The notes below the pieces were generated by a model. The model made no database searches. It saw only the letters and a program-made list of their open reading frames with translations, and was not told the origin of the DNA. This document shows positions 37,462 to 45,644 of a DNA stretch of 64,000 bases, piece after piece. Position 1 is the first letter of the stretch, and the number at the start of each line of letters is the position of its first letter. This stretch comes from Fimbriimonadaceae bacterium (GTDB lineage Bacteria; Armatimonadota; UBA10988). Position numbers and translations under genes: made by a program. The stretch lies in contig JADZEX010000077.1 in assembly GCA_020850355.1 (NCBI GenBank), positions 62,001 through 126,000 on the forward strand, read 5' to 3'.

Positions 37462-38457
37462 ATGTCACTCGCGCCGGACCGCATCATGGAGCTTGGTTGG
37501 GCCTTTGTCCCGCACCGCGCACTGCTGGCGGCCGTGAACCTCGGCCTGTTCAGCGCCCTCGACCAGGGCCCGGCGACCGTCGACGAGTTGGCGGCGGCGT
37601 GCGCGGCGAGCCCGCGCGGGATCCGCGCTTTGGCCAATGCGTTGACCGCGCTGGGGCTCCTGCAGAAGACCGCTGAGACCTACCAGAACACACCCGAGAC
37701 GGCCCTGTTCCTGGTCCGCGACCGGCCGGCCTACCTCGGCGGCATGCTCGAACACACCGCCGCGCTGGCCGATCGCTTTCGGGACTTGGCGGCGATCGTC
37801 CGCAGCGGCGAGGCTCCGGAGGCCGTCGATCAGCCGGAGCACGGCGAGGCTTTCTTCCAGGAGCTGGTGCCCGCGATCTTCGGCATGTCCTATCCCCAGG
37901 GCACCGCCGCGGCCGTCGCGCTGGGTGCCGGCGACAGCCTGCGCGGCGCGCGCGTGCTCGACGTCGCCGCCGGCTCTGGCGCCTTCAGCCTGCCGTTCCT
38001 GCAGCGCGACCCGACGGCGACCGCCGTGGCAGTCGACCTGCCGCACGTGCTGGAAGTGACCCGCGAGTTCGCCACCCGCTTCGGCTGCGCCGACCGTTAC
38101 CAGTACCTCGCCGGCAGCATCCGCGAACTCGACTTCGGCGTCGCGGAGTTCGACGTCGCGGTGCTCGGCCACATCTGCCACAGCGAAGGTGCCCTCTGGA
38201 CTCAGCGGCTGCTCGCCAAGGTCGTCCGCGCCCTGAAGCCCGGCGGCACGTTGGTGATCGGCGAGATGGTGCCCGACGATCAGCGGCGCGAGGCGGTCTT
38301 CCCGTTGCTCTTCGCGCTGAACATGCTGGTCCACACCAGCGACGGCGACTGCTTCACACTGCGCGAGTACCAGGAGTGGCTGACGGCCGCCGGCTGCAGC
38401 GCCATCCGCACCGTCGCCAATCCGGGCCCGTCGCCGCTGATCCTGGCCACCCGTTAG
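37462..38457 (+). CDS. SAM-dependent O-methyltransferase (COMT-like)
   Basis: A 331-residue methyltransferase of the plant COMT / bacterial hydroxyneurosporene type. Residues 1-95 form a winged-helix dimerisation domain (HRALLAAVNLGLFSALDQGP, RALANALTALGLLQK). The SAM loop is VLDVAAGSGAFSLPFL near residue 170, with VAVDLPHVLEVTRE after it. A catalytic His may lie in VLGHICHSEG. The substrate, possibly a phenol, quinone or polyketide, is unknown. It is followed by the truncated fucosidase copy, so it marks the left edge of the rearranged region. Confidence 0.88.
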   Translation: MSLAPDRIMELGWAFVPHRALLAAVNLGLFSALDQGPATVDELAAACAASPRGIRALANALTALGLLQKTAETYQNTPETALFLVRDRPAYLGGMLEHTAALADRFRDLAAIVRSGEAPEAVDQPEHGEAFFQELVPAIFGMSYPQGTAAAVALGAGDSLRGARVLDVAAGSGAFSLPFLQRDPTATAVAVDLPHVLEVTREFATRFGCADRYQYLAGSIRELDFGVAEFDVAVLGHICHSEGALWTQRLLAKVVRALKPGGTLVIGEMVPDDQRREAVFPLLFALNMLVHTSDGDCFTLREYQEWLTAAGCSAIRTVANPGPSPLILATR

Positions 38458-38514
38458 CAGGCAGCCGCCGCTCCGCCCTGCGAGCCGGCCTGCCGCCTCG
38501 TCAGCGCAATCGCG

Positions 38515-38742
38515 CAGCAGGGCTGGCGCCGGCCGTGTCGAACCAGCCGGGCGGGAGCGGTGGCATGGCCGAGGTGACCGGCGGGGGCAACGAGGCGACG
38601 CGGGCCTGGTTCCGTGAGGCGAAGTTCGGGATGTTCATCCACTGGGGGATCTACGCGCTGCTGGGCAAGGGCGAGTGGATTCGAACGGTCGACCAGATCC
38701 CGCTCGAAGAGTACGCCAAGCTGCACCCGCAGTGGCAGCCGA
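38515..38742 (+). repeat. direct repeat, copy A (start of the fucosidase gene)
   Basis: A 228-bp segment that aligns without gaps to 43711-43938, with 11 differences by my count (about 95% identical). It covers about 50 bp upstream of the fucosidase ATG and the first 60 codons. Sequence on either side is unrelated between copies. Confidence 0.93.
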
Positions 38743-38768
38743 TCGGGCTGGCTCTCCACGAGCCTTAG
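38565..38768 (+). pseudogene. truncated GH29 alpha-L-fucosidase fragment
   Basis: A 67-codon frame whose first 59 residues repeat the start of the complete fucosidase at 43761, including FIHWGIYALLGKGEWIRTVD and YAKLHPQW. After that it runs into unrelated codons and stops. It lacks the nucleophile and most of the barrel, so it cannot be an active enzyme. It is best explained as the relic of a partial duplication or recombination. Confidence 0.9.
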
Positions 38769-38809
38769 GCCGCACTGCCGATAGCGCCCTCGTTAGGGTG
38801 CCGCCGCAG

Positions 38810-38841
38810 TCGGGGCCCTGGGCGATTGCCCAGAGCCCCGA
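38810..38841 (-). terminator. hairpin after the glycine-rich lipoprotein gene
   Basis: Arms TCGGGGCCCTGGGC and GCCCAGAGCCCCGA flank a 4-base loop with one mismatch. The stem lies 13 bases past the stop of the minus-strand gene. No U-tract follows, as is common in GC-rich genomes. Confidence 0.55.
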
Positions 38842-38853
38842 CCCGAGGCAGCG

Positions 38854-41322
38854 CTACTGACGGACGACAGCCAGCGAGAGAGCGGTCGCGCCGACCGACT
38901 CGCTCTTGGCTGGACTGACGGCGCCATTCAGGGATCCGGCGTGCTCCCAGACGCTGACCACCGTGGTGCAGGCAGCGAAGAGCAGGTCGGCATCGCTGAA
39001 CACCTGCAACGCCCGCGCCAGGCCCGGCAGACCCGAGCCCGTGATTCGGCCACTTACCGTGACCCCTCCGTTGGTGGTGGACGCATTGGAGAGGCTGGCG
39101 ATCTCCGGGTCGCCGGCGGCGTTGACTAGAGCGGCATACAGCCGGTCGCGCGGTTCGTCGTAGGCCAGGCCGCCACAGGCGTTGTCGAACTGCGCCGAAG
39201 TCGAGACGCCCAGGGCACTCAGCGCGCGGTCTGGACTGACCACGCCGTCGCGGGTGCTGGCCTGATCGAGCACCCGCAGTTCGCGGGCCCCAGCGCCGGT
39301 CTCGACCCAGCAGAACAGCCGGTCGCCGGCGGTGTCGCCAGTGATCGCCCCGAGCGGGCCGTTATGCAGCCGGATCACCCTGTCCGGGTCGCGGGAGCCG
39401 GTCATCGTTGAGACGCTCTGCCAGACCAGGATGCTGCCGTGGAAGGCGGTCCCGACATACAGCAGATCGCGCTGGGTGTCGAGCCAGCAGGCCCGGAGCG
39501 GCAGGTACTCGGCCGGGGGCACGATGGTCAGGCCGGCCGGCACATCACCGCCGGCCACCGGGTTGGCGTACCGCACAACCTGGCCAGCGAAGGTGACCGC
39601 CCACAGCGTGCCGCCGTCGGCCGTGAACTGCAGGGTCTGCCCCGGACCGGGAGTGAGTGGGTGGGAGGTCCCACCGAGGGTGACCGCAGCCGCTTGGCGC
39701 GACCGCTCGTAGAACGAGACCACGCGCACCGAACGGTTGTACTGCGTCCCACCCGTGGCGGTGCTGTAGCGCTCGTTGATCGGCCCGACGCATGCCGTCC
39801 CGGCCGCCCCCGTGGCGCCCGGAGTGGCGATCTCAGGCCCGGATGGCGTACTGGGGCCAGCCTCGGCACGGGCCGCGCCGCCGCTGCCGCCAACTCCCGG
39901 TGTGCGCTCGCCGTCGCCACCCGACCCGCCTGCTCCCCCGGTGGCCTCGGCCGCTCCGCTGGGCAATCCCTGTGAACTGGCGCCACGCGCGTCGGCTTCG
40001 CCGCCCTTGCCACCGTCGCCGCCCCAGCCCATTGGCTCGCTGCCACACCGGCCGCCGCCGCGGCCACCGTGGCCCCCGAGCGCGGTTGCCCGCCCGCCTT
40101 GCACGGGCAGTACGTTCGCCAAGACTCCGGCCGGCTTGCTGCGTCCGATCGAACCACCAACTGCCGCGGCGCGTCCTCCATCACCAGCATCGGTGCTTGG
40201 GCTACCCGGACTGCCAGGGGCGGCCTGGCAGTAAGCGTCACCGCCCTTGCCGGCCTGGTAGGTGCCTGGAAGTACCAGCCCGAGGATCTGCCCGAGCGTG
40301 GTCTGGTAGCGATCGGACGCGTTCCCGCCGTCGCCACCGTGTGCTTTTGCATCTTGGCCGTTGGCTCGCGTGAGTATGATCCTCACTTCGGCCCCATCGC
40401 CACCTCGTCGCCAGCCATCCCCACCGTTGGATCCTTCCACCACCAAGCGCTCAACAATGGCTCGGACCCGAGGCGCTGGCACAGCGTGACCCGTCCTAGC
40501 CGCAGTTGCCTCGGGTGGAGTGCTGACTGCGCCAGCCGCCCCGCCCGCACCGCCGGCGATTGTGCTCTCGGCCGGCACCAGGTAGGTCCCACTCGGCAGC
40601 CCCTCAGGCGACAACTCCTGGGTCGCCAGACCCGCGACATCAGCCGCCACCAGTTCCAAGGTTCCGCCGTCACCGCCGCCGTTCTGCAGTGGTGTCGGCA
40701 GCTCCTGGCCGGCGAGTTGGTCTTCCGTCAGAGTGAGCGCCCCGCCGTCACCGCCGCTGCCGAAGGTCAGCAGGCCGGCTCGCTCGTGGAAAGTGATCGT
40801 CTGACCTGCGGCCAGCACGCGGATCGCCCCGCCATCGCCGCCTGCGCCCGTCGCCCCAACGCCACCATCACCGCCACTCCCGCTGCCGATGGCGGGGCTC
40901 AGATCCTGTCGGGCGGCCGCCACTCCGAGCGTGACCGCTCCACCGGCCTGAATCGTCACACCGCCACCATCACCGCCAGCCTGGCCAGGCCCACCCGGTT
41001 GCCCATCGCCAGCCATCACCTGGCCAGTCACGGCGACCGTGCCGCTCGCCTGCAAGGTCAGCCCGGCGCCGGCCGCGCCGGGCGCCGTCGCCGCCCGGGC
41101 CCGCAGTAGTCCTGCCACGTTGGCCGTGGCGCACTGCACGTTGGTGTCGCCGACAAACTCCACAACCTCGTCAGCGCCGACCACGAAGTTGGTCTCGGTG
41201 ACGGTGCCCGTGATCACCCGATCCGCTGCCGGCACGCCCTGCCCCCCGCCGCAGCCACCGGCGGCAGCCGCCAACACCGCCCCCATGATGACCGTTGACC
41301 ATCGTCGCCAGCTCAGCCTCAT
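38854..41322 (-). CDS. glycine-rich surface lipoprotein with C-terminal propeller-like repeats
   Basis: An 822-residue lipoprotein; the lipobox is AAGGC near residue 25 and the start has GGAGATCGAA before the ATG. Residues 30-560 are dominated by GGDGG, GGAGG and GGxGGxGG clusters spaced among short beta strands, resembling PE_PGRS-like or glycine-rich beta-solenoid surface proteins. Residues 560-822 contain repeated units such as DRLFCWVETGAG, DRLYAALVNAAG and DLLFAACTTVVS, probably a beta-propeller. No enzyme motif is seen. Likely exposed at the cell surface in adhesion or matrix; function unknown. It lies between the two copies of the fucosidase repeat. Confidence 0.75.
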   Translation of the reverse strand: MRLSWRRWSTVIMGAVLAAAAGGCGGGQGVPAADRVITGTVTETNFVVGADEVVEFVGDTNVQCATANVAGLLRARAATAPGAAGAGLTLQASGTVAVTGQVMAGDGQPGGPGQAGGDGGGVTIQAGGAVTLGVAAARQDLSPAIGSGSGGDGGVGATGAGGDGGAIRVLAAGQTITFHERAGLLTFGSGGDGGALTLTEDQLAGQELPTPLQNGGGDGGTLELVAADVAGLATQELSPEGLPSGTYLVPAESTIAGGAGGAAGAVSTPPEATAARTGHAVPAPRVRAIVERLVVEGSNGGDGWRRGGDGAEVRIILTRANGQDAKAHGGDGGNASDRYQTTLGQILGLVLPGTYQAGKGGDAYCQAAPGSPGSPSTDAGDGGRAAAVGGSIGRSKPAGVLANVLPVQGGRATALGGHGGRGGGRCGSEPMGWGGDGGKGGEADARGASSQGLPSGAAEATGGAGGSGGDGERTPGVGGSGGAARAEAGPSTPSGPEIATPGATGAAGTACVGPINERYSTATGGTQYNRSVRVVSFYERSRQAAAVTLGGTSHPLTPGPGQTLQFTADGGTLWAVTFAGQVVRYANPVAGGDVPAGLTIVPPAEYLPLRACWLDTQRDLLYVGTAFHGSILVWQSVSTMTGSRDPDRVIRLHNGPLGAITGDTAGDRLFCWVETGAGARELRVLDQASTRDGVVSPDRALSALGVSTSAQFDNACGGLAYDEPRDRLYAALVNAAGDPEIASLSNASTTNGGVTVSGRITGSGLPGLARALQVFSDADLLFAACTTVVSVWEHAGSLNGAVSPAKSESVGATALSLAVVRQ

Positions 41323-41340
41323 TTCGATCTCCGAGCCTGC

Positions 41341-41370
41341 ATCATACCTCAAATTGGATGTCCAGATCCA
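41341..41370 (-). promoter_or_regulatory. candidate promoter of the glycine-rich lipoprotein gene
   Basis: On the minus strand TATGAT (41341-41346) is a good -10, about 20 bases before the ATG. The possible -35 TGGATC (41365-41370) at 18-base spacing is weak. Confidence 0.4.
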
Positions 41371-41483
41371 CTTTGGCGCGCCATCAGCTGCCTCGTCGAA
41401 CCAACGTGGCATCTAGACCACCGACGCCACCCAGCTCACAGCACTCTGGGCCCCTCCGTAGACCCCCTCACCCCACCCCCGGC

Positions 41484-41660
41484 ACCAACGCCGACGCCAC
41501 CCTCGTGACCACGTGCGAGTACGACACCGCCGGCGCCTGGTCGCAGGCCGCCGCCGTCGGGCAGGCGTTGTATGTGGAGGACAATCTCGGCCACCGCACG
41601 CTCTTCCGGTACGAAGGGCGGGGCAATCGGACGGCCTCGCTGGCCCGCCAGTTCCCGCAC
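41484..41660 (+). pseudogene. Rhs/YD-repeat gene fragment
   Basis: About 59 codons that read as YD repeats: ATLVTTCEYDTAGAWSQAAA and LYVEDNLGHRTLFRYEGRGN. No start codon or upstream Rhs sequence is present and the frame ends inside the palindromic element that follows. A second, more damaged copy of the first YD unit lies at 43585-43660. The intact gene would have coded a large secreted Rhs toxin-delivery or wall protein. Confidence 0.75.
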
Positions 41661-41767
41661 CGTCATAGCAAGGAGCGCCGCGACGAAGCAATCGCACGTA
41701 ACCGCAGCCCGGACCCACGGCATTTGCACAGGCGATTGCTTCGCCTGCGGACGGACTAGCAATGACG
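41661..41767. repeat. palindromic REP/MITE-like element inside the rhs remnant
   Basis: The element opens with CGTCATAGCAAGG and GCGACGAAGCAATCGC and closes with the reverse complement of CGTCATTGCTAG and GCGAAGCAATCGCC, giving imperfect inverted arms of about 35 bases around a 35-base centre. The pattern matches the widely scattered CGTCATTGCGAGGAG...GAAGCAATC family of small palindromic repeats seen in many bacterial genomes. It sits exactly where the YD-repeat frame is broken. It has no coding capacity. Confidence 0.75.
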
Positions 41768-42051
41768 AGCTTCGATGGGTGGATCGCGACGGGCCCGCCC
41801 GTAGCAGCAACCCTGGCGGCCGCCGTCGGCAACATGCTCACCACCTGCGCTTACGAGACCGACGGCGCACTGTCATCGAGCTCGGGGCGGTCGTCGACCT
41901 CGCCCTTCGACTGCGGCTGCGCCGCGCTCAGGACAAGCGGGTTCGGTGCGGCGCGCCGCGGGCGAACGAACATCAGGAGCCCCGCAGGGGCGGCTCATAG
42001 GCGCCTCGGCCGGCCTCCACCGGCGTCAACGACAGCGCCTCTTGCGAAACC
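41768..42051. other. non-coding rhs debris
   Basis: No complete gene. Bases 41831-41880 read LTTCAYETDGALSSSS, a degenerate YD unit in a frame different from its neighbours. A short hairpin, GAGCCCC...GGGGCGGCTC, lies at 41977-41996 and may be a second palindromic unit. The rest shows nothing I can name. Confidence 0.55.
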
Positions 42052-42462
42052 ATGACAGCCGCTGGCCAACTGCTCTTGACACCCGTCCTCGCAACGGGCA
42101 GAGTGATTACGGACGAGGAAACTGGCCTCATCCCGCTGGCGTACCGGTACTATGGGCCGGCGGTGGGGAGGTTCTTGTCGAGGGATCCGATACGGTATGA
42201 GGGCGGCCCCTTGCTGTATGTTTATGGTGGGAACATTGCAGCGTCGCTCACCAACGAGCGCGGGTTGCAGAACCCACTGCTGCCAGGAGGGCTCATCGTT
42301 GCTTGTGTCTTCACCATCGTATTGGCGGTCTGGGGGAGGTATGACCTGTGGTATGTGTGGGATACGCCGCCAGAGGCTGGGCCAAGCGGCGGAGTCCCTC
42401 GCCAACGCAGGAGGATTGACGACGAGCTAGATCGGAACCCCTACGCTCCGGAGACTCACTAA
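42052..42462 (+). CDS. Rhs core end with variable C-terminal tip (remnant)
   Basis: A 136-codon frame carrying the hallmark end of Rhs-associated cores: ITDEETGLIPLAYRYYGPAV, GRFLSRDPIRYEGG and LLYVYGGN, where the ASLTNERG stretch closes the core. The last 65 residues are a tip with one hydrophobic span (LIVACVFTIVLAVWG) and a charged tail, unlike known nuclease tips. The upstream core is missing, so it is either a stand-alone remnant or a cassette left after recombination. Base composition begins to fall here. Confidence 0.65.
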   Translation: MTAAGQLLLTPVLATGRVITDEETGLIPLAYRYYGPAVGRFLSRDPIRYEGGPLLYVYGGNIAASLTNERGLQNPLLPGGLIVACVFTIVLAVWGRYDLWYVWDTPPEAGPSGGVPRQRRRIDDELDRNPYAPETH

Positions 42463-42666
42463 GACGCTGGCCTCGCACGTCATCTCCCATTCGTCGCTGG
42501 TGCTTGCGGGATCAATGGCATCAGCTTGCGGCAGTGTGGTAAGGAGCCCTGTTTGCCATCCACTATGGGCCCGGTACAACGTCTGGCAGTTAGTGGCTCG
42601 ATGAGGTTTTGCTGCACTTGGCATTCTCACATCCGCCATCACTGTCTTAGTGGGGTTTGGACCTGT

Positions 42667-43476
42667 ATGTTTGGATTGCTGGCGCGTGCGGTTTCCTGGA
42701 TGGGGTCCCAGGTTCCCGACAATGAAACGTCCCTGAGGGCCTTTATCGCGGCGGTGTGGTATGTAGCATTGTCCGGCTTGCTAACGTCAATTGTCGCGCC
42801 CTGGCTGCGCTATGCGGCATTTTTCACCATCACAGCCATGACGCTCTGTACCGATGGGATACGGCTGAAGTACGGTTGGCTGCGGACTATTGATCTGCCA
42901 TGGTCTGCTTGCTTAGGCATAACGACATCATCATCTGGGTCGTGTTTGCTGACGACGTTTGGCAAACACCTGATTCACTCGGACATCGCCGGGTGGATTG
43001 GAGCCTCAAGGCGCATTGCCGAGCGGCTTGATGTTGAGGTTGCTAGCGGTAGCTCGGCCTCATGGCTAGAGACACCGCCGTCTCCTGCTGGTCTTTCGGA
43101 GCTGTGTGGAATGGGCCGAGCCATTCGTCTTGCCGGCCGCCAGCCGCTATCATGCGTTGCGTCGTTGTGTGCTTCACAGTTAGTGTCTGTTTTGGTTGAT
43201 AGTGGATTCGGGCCGGAGGAGACAGCCAAGTCGTGCTTGCTCTGTGGCTTAGTTCTACTCTGGTGGCTATTGGCCACTTGGGAGCAGTGGCTTGTACTGG
43301 AGGACGACGGACTGTTGGTCAAGACGCGGGAAAGGACCTATTTGGTTCCATGGGCGAATGTCGAGGGCGTCGCAAGGGCCGGCAGTGGCTGGCGCGTCTT
43401 CTGTCACGATAACGACTACGCACTTGCAGGAAGCCAAGACTCTACAACAACCGGGAGCGCCGCCCAACGGCACTGA
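42667..43476 (+). CDS. low-GC membrane protein with two PH-like domains, possible Rhs-associated immunity protein
   Basis: A 269-residue protein whose base composition is clearly lower in GC than the surroundings. Hydrophobic spans at about 25-59 and 190-206 precede two similar units, DGIRLKYGWLRTIDLPWSAC and DDGLLVKTRERTYLVPWANV, each ending in a short strand-helix; these look like bacterial PH domains. In-frame ATGs upstream (42526, 42601) would lengthen it; the ATG at 42667 just precedes the first hydrophobic part. Its place directly after an Rhs tip makes an immunity role possible, but no family is recognised. The last dozen residues may be frame-shifted. Confidence 0.5.
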   Translation: MFGLLARAVSWMGSQVPDNETSLRAFIAAVWYVALSGLLTSIVAPWLRYAAFFTITAMTLCTDGIRLKYGWLRTIDLPWSACLGITTSSSGSCLLTTFGKHLIHSDIAGWIGASRRIAERLDVEVASGSSASWLETPPSPAGLSELCGMGRAIRLAGRQPLSCVASLCASQLVSVLVDSGFGPEETAKSCLLCGLVLLWWLLATWEQWLVLEDDGLLVKTRERTYLVPWANVEGVARAGSGWRVFCHDNDYALAGSQDSTTTGSAAQRH

Positions 43477-43584
43477 CTGTTCGCCATCCGAGGCTGGGGA
43501 AAGCTAACCTGGCACGCCACCCCGACTGCGCCATCGCAACTCCCTCAACGGTTGCCTTCACCCTTCCCAACCTGCCAGCAGCTC

Positions 43585-43660
43585 CGACGCCACGCTCGTC
43601 ACCACCTACGAGTGCGAGTCCGACGGCACCTGGTCGCGCCCCCGCCGGCGTCGGGCAGGC
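43585..43660 (+). repeat. second copy of the rhs YD-repeat unit (degenerate)
   Basis: This stretch aligns with 41492-41566 apart from substitutions and a 1-base indel. Its frame reads ATLVTTYECESDGTWS and then shifts to arginine-rich nonsense. Together with the other fragments it shows that an Rhs gene once spanned this interval. Apart from it I see no gene between 43477 and the fucosidase. Confidence 0.65.
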
Positions 43661-43710
43661 TCGGTTGATTGGCGCGGCGCTGCCGTTGACGCCCGGGGCG
43701 GGCGCGGCAT

Positions 43711-43938
43711 CAGCAGGGCTGGCGCCGGCTGTGTCGAACCAGCCGGCCGGGAGCGGTGACATGGCCGAGGTGACCGGCGCGGGCAACGAGGCGACGCGGG
43801 CCTGGTTCCATGAGGCGAAGCTCGGGTTGTTCATCCACTGGGGGATCTACGCGCTGCTCGGCAAGGGCGAGTGGATTCGGACGGTCGACCAGATCCCGCT
43901 CGAGGAGTACGCCAAGCTGCACCCGCAGTGGCGGCCGA
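43711..43938 (+). repeat. direct repeat, copy B (intact fucosidase start)
   Basis: The partner of 38515-38742. Here the sequence continues into a complete gene, so this is the likely parental copy. The two copies lie 5196 bp apart in the same orientation. Confidence 0.93.
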
Positions 43939-45509
43939 CCAGCTTCGAGGCGGGTGCCTGGGCCGAGCTGGCCGCGGCCGCGGGGGTGCAGTACATGGTG
44001 GTCACCACCAAGCACCACGACGGCTGGTGCCTCTTCGATGCGCCCAACACGACCTGGAAGTCGACCGCCAGTCCCGACGGCCGGGACCTGATCGGCGAGC
44101 TGGTGACCGCCTTCGAGGCGCAGCAGATCCCGGTCGGGTTCTACTACTCGATCATGGACTGGCACCACCCCGACTACCTGCCGCGGCTGAGCTGGGAGGA
44201 ACCGACGCGGTCGGCCGCAGGGGCCGATCCGCAGCGCTATGTGGCCTACATGCGGGAGCAGTTGCGGCATCTGCTGACGGCCTACCGCCCGGCGCCGTTC
44301 GTGATCTGGTACGACGGCGGCTGGATGAACAAGCCCGAGGAGCTGAGCGGCGTCGAGACCAACGCCGAGCTGCGGCGATTGAAGCCGGACATACTGATCA
44401 ACGACCGGCACTTCACCAAGGAGGACCTCGTCACGCCGGAGCAGCGCATTCCGCCGACCGGGCTGTTTGACGAGCAGGGCGAGCCGCTGCTGTGGGAGGC
44501 CTGCCTGACGATGACCTCGCACTGGTGGGGCTACGACGCTCACGAGACGGTCTACAAGACACCGCAGTTTCTGATCCGGACGCTGGTCGACATCGTCTCG
44601 AAGGGCGGCAATCTGCTGCTCAACATCGGGCCGCAGGCCGATGGGACGATTCAGGAGGAGTTCGTCGAGCGGTTGCAGGCCATCGGCGACTGGCTGAACC
44701 GCTACGCCGAGGCGATCTACGGGACCACCGCCAGCCCGTTCAACCAGCTGCCGTTCTACGGCCGGGTGACGGTGAAGGGCGAGCGGCTCTACGTGCATGT
44801 CTTCGAGTGGCCGGGCGACCGGCTGCTGCGGCTGCCGGGGCTGGCCAACCAGGTCCACGGCGCGCAGTTGCTGGACAGCGGGGCGCCCGTCGGGGTACGG
44901 CGCGACGGGGACGATTGGCTGGTGGTGCTGCCCGAGGCGGCGCCCGACACGGCGGCCAGCGTGCTGGCGGTGGATCTGGACGGCCCGCCGCAGGTGACGC
45001 CCTGGGTGCTGCGACCGAACCGCCGCGGGGTGGTCGAGCTGCCGGTGGTGGTCGGCCAACTGGACGGCCCGCATGGCATGAAGGTGCGCTACGAGACCTG
45101 CGACGGCGAGCTGCACGCGGGCAACTGGCTGAACCCGAAGGACAGCGTCGAGTGGACCTTTGAGGTCCCGGCGGCCGGCGAGTACGAGGTCTGGATCAAC
45201 CACCGCGTCGAACCTGGGCAGGGCGGCAGCACGATTGCGCTGATTCTGAACGGCCAGGAGACGCTGCTGCTGGCACCCAACGGCCTGGCCTTTGGCACCG
45301 GCGGAACGCAGGCCAGCGGCGAGGCGCTGCGGGCGGCCGGCCAGACGCGCAGCACCGGCGGGCGGTTCTGCCGGCGCCGCGTGGCGCGGTTGACGCTGCC
45401 GGCCGGCCGCAACGTGCTGAAGGTGCTGCTGCCGACGATCCGGCGGCAGCGGGGCTGGGACCTGCGCGGAGTGCTGCTCCGTCCGCGGCGCGGCGAGGCC
45501 GTTACATAG
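43761..45509 (+). CDS. alpha-L-fucosidase, GH29
   Basis: A 582-residue cytoplasmic-looking GH29 enzyme. The barrel starts FHEAKLGLFIHWGIYALLGK and includes GVQYMVVTTKHHDGWCLFD. The likely nucleophile is the Asp in PFVIWYDGGWMN near residue 187. SHWWGYD and SKGGNLLLNIGPQADGTI complete the family pattern. Residues 330-450 form the usual C-terminal beta-sandwich; the last 120 residues, with EYEVWINHRVEPGQGG and FVPAGRNVL-like strands, resemble an added CBM or DUF5077 module. No signal peptide is present at the ATG, which is shared with the truncated copy at 38565. Confidence 0.9.
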   Translation: MAEVTGAGNEATRAWFHEAKLGLFIHWGIYALLGKGEWIRTVDQIPLEEYAKLHPQWRPTSFEAGAWAELAAAAGVQYMVVTTKHHDGWCLFDAPNTTWKSTASPDGRDLIGELVTAFEAQQIPVGFYYSIMDWHHPDYLPRLSWEEPTRSAAGADPQRYVAYMREQLRHLLTAYRPAPFVIWYDGGWMNKPEELSGVETNAELRRLKPDILINDRHFTKEDLVTPEQRIPPTGLFDEQGEPLLWEACLTMTSHWWGYDAHETVYKTPQFLIRTLVDIVSKGGNLLLNIGPQADGTIQEEFVERLQAIGDWLNRYAEAIYGTTASPFNQLPFYGRVTVKGERLYVHVFEWPGDRLLRLPGLANQVHGAQLLDSGAPVGVRRDGDDWLVVLPEAAPDTAASVLAVDLDGPPQVTPWVLRPNRRGVVELPVVVGQLDGPHGMKVRYETCDGELHAGNWLNPKDSVEWTFEVPAAGEYEVWINHRVEPGQGGSTIALILNGQETLLLAPNGLAFGTGGTQASGEALRAAGQTRSTGGRFCRRRVARLTLPAGRNVLKVLLPTIRRQRGWDLRGVLLRPRRGEAVT

Positions 45510-45644
45510 GCGCAACCTGGGCAGGTTGGACGAGGGCGGCAGCGGGGTATCACTCCTGTATCGGAGCAATCCTCCCCGCGGGCGGTTCCGGTCAGCGGCG
45601 TCAGGCGCCGAGGCTGGCCGGGGCCGCCCGCGACTTTCGGAGGG

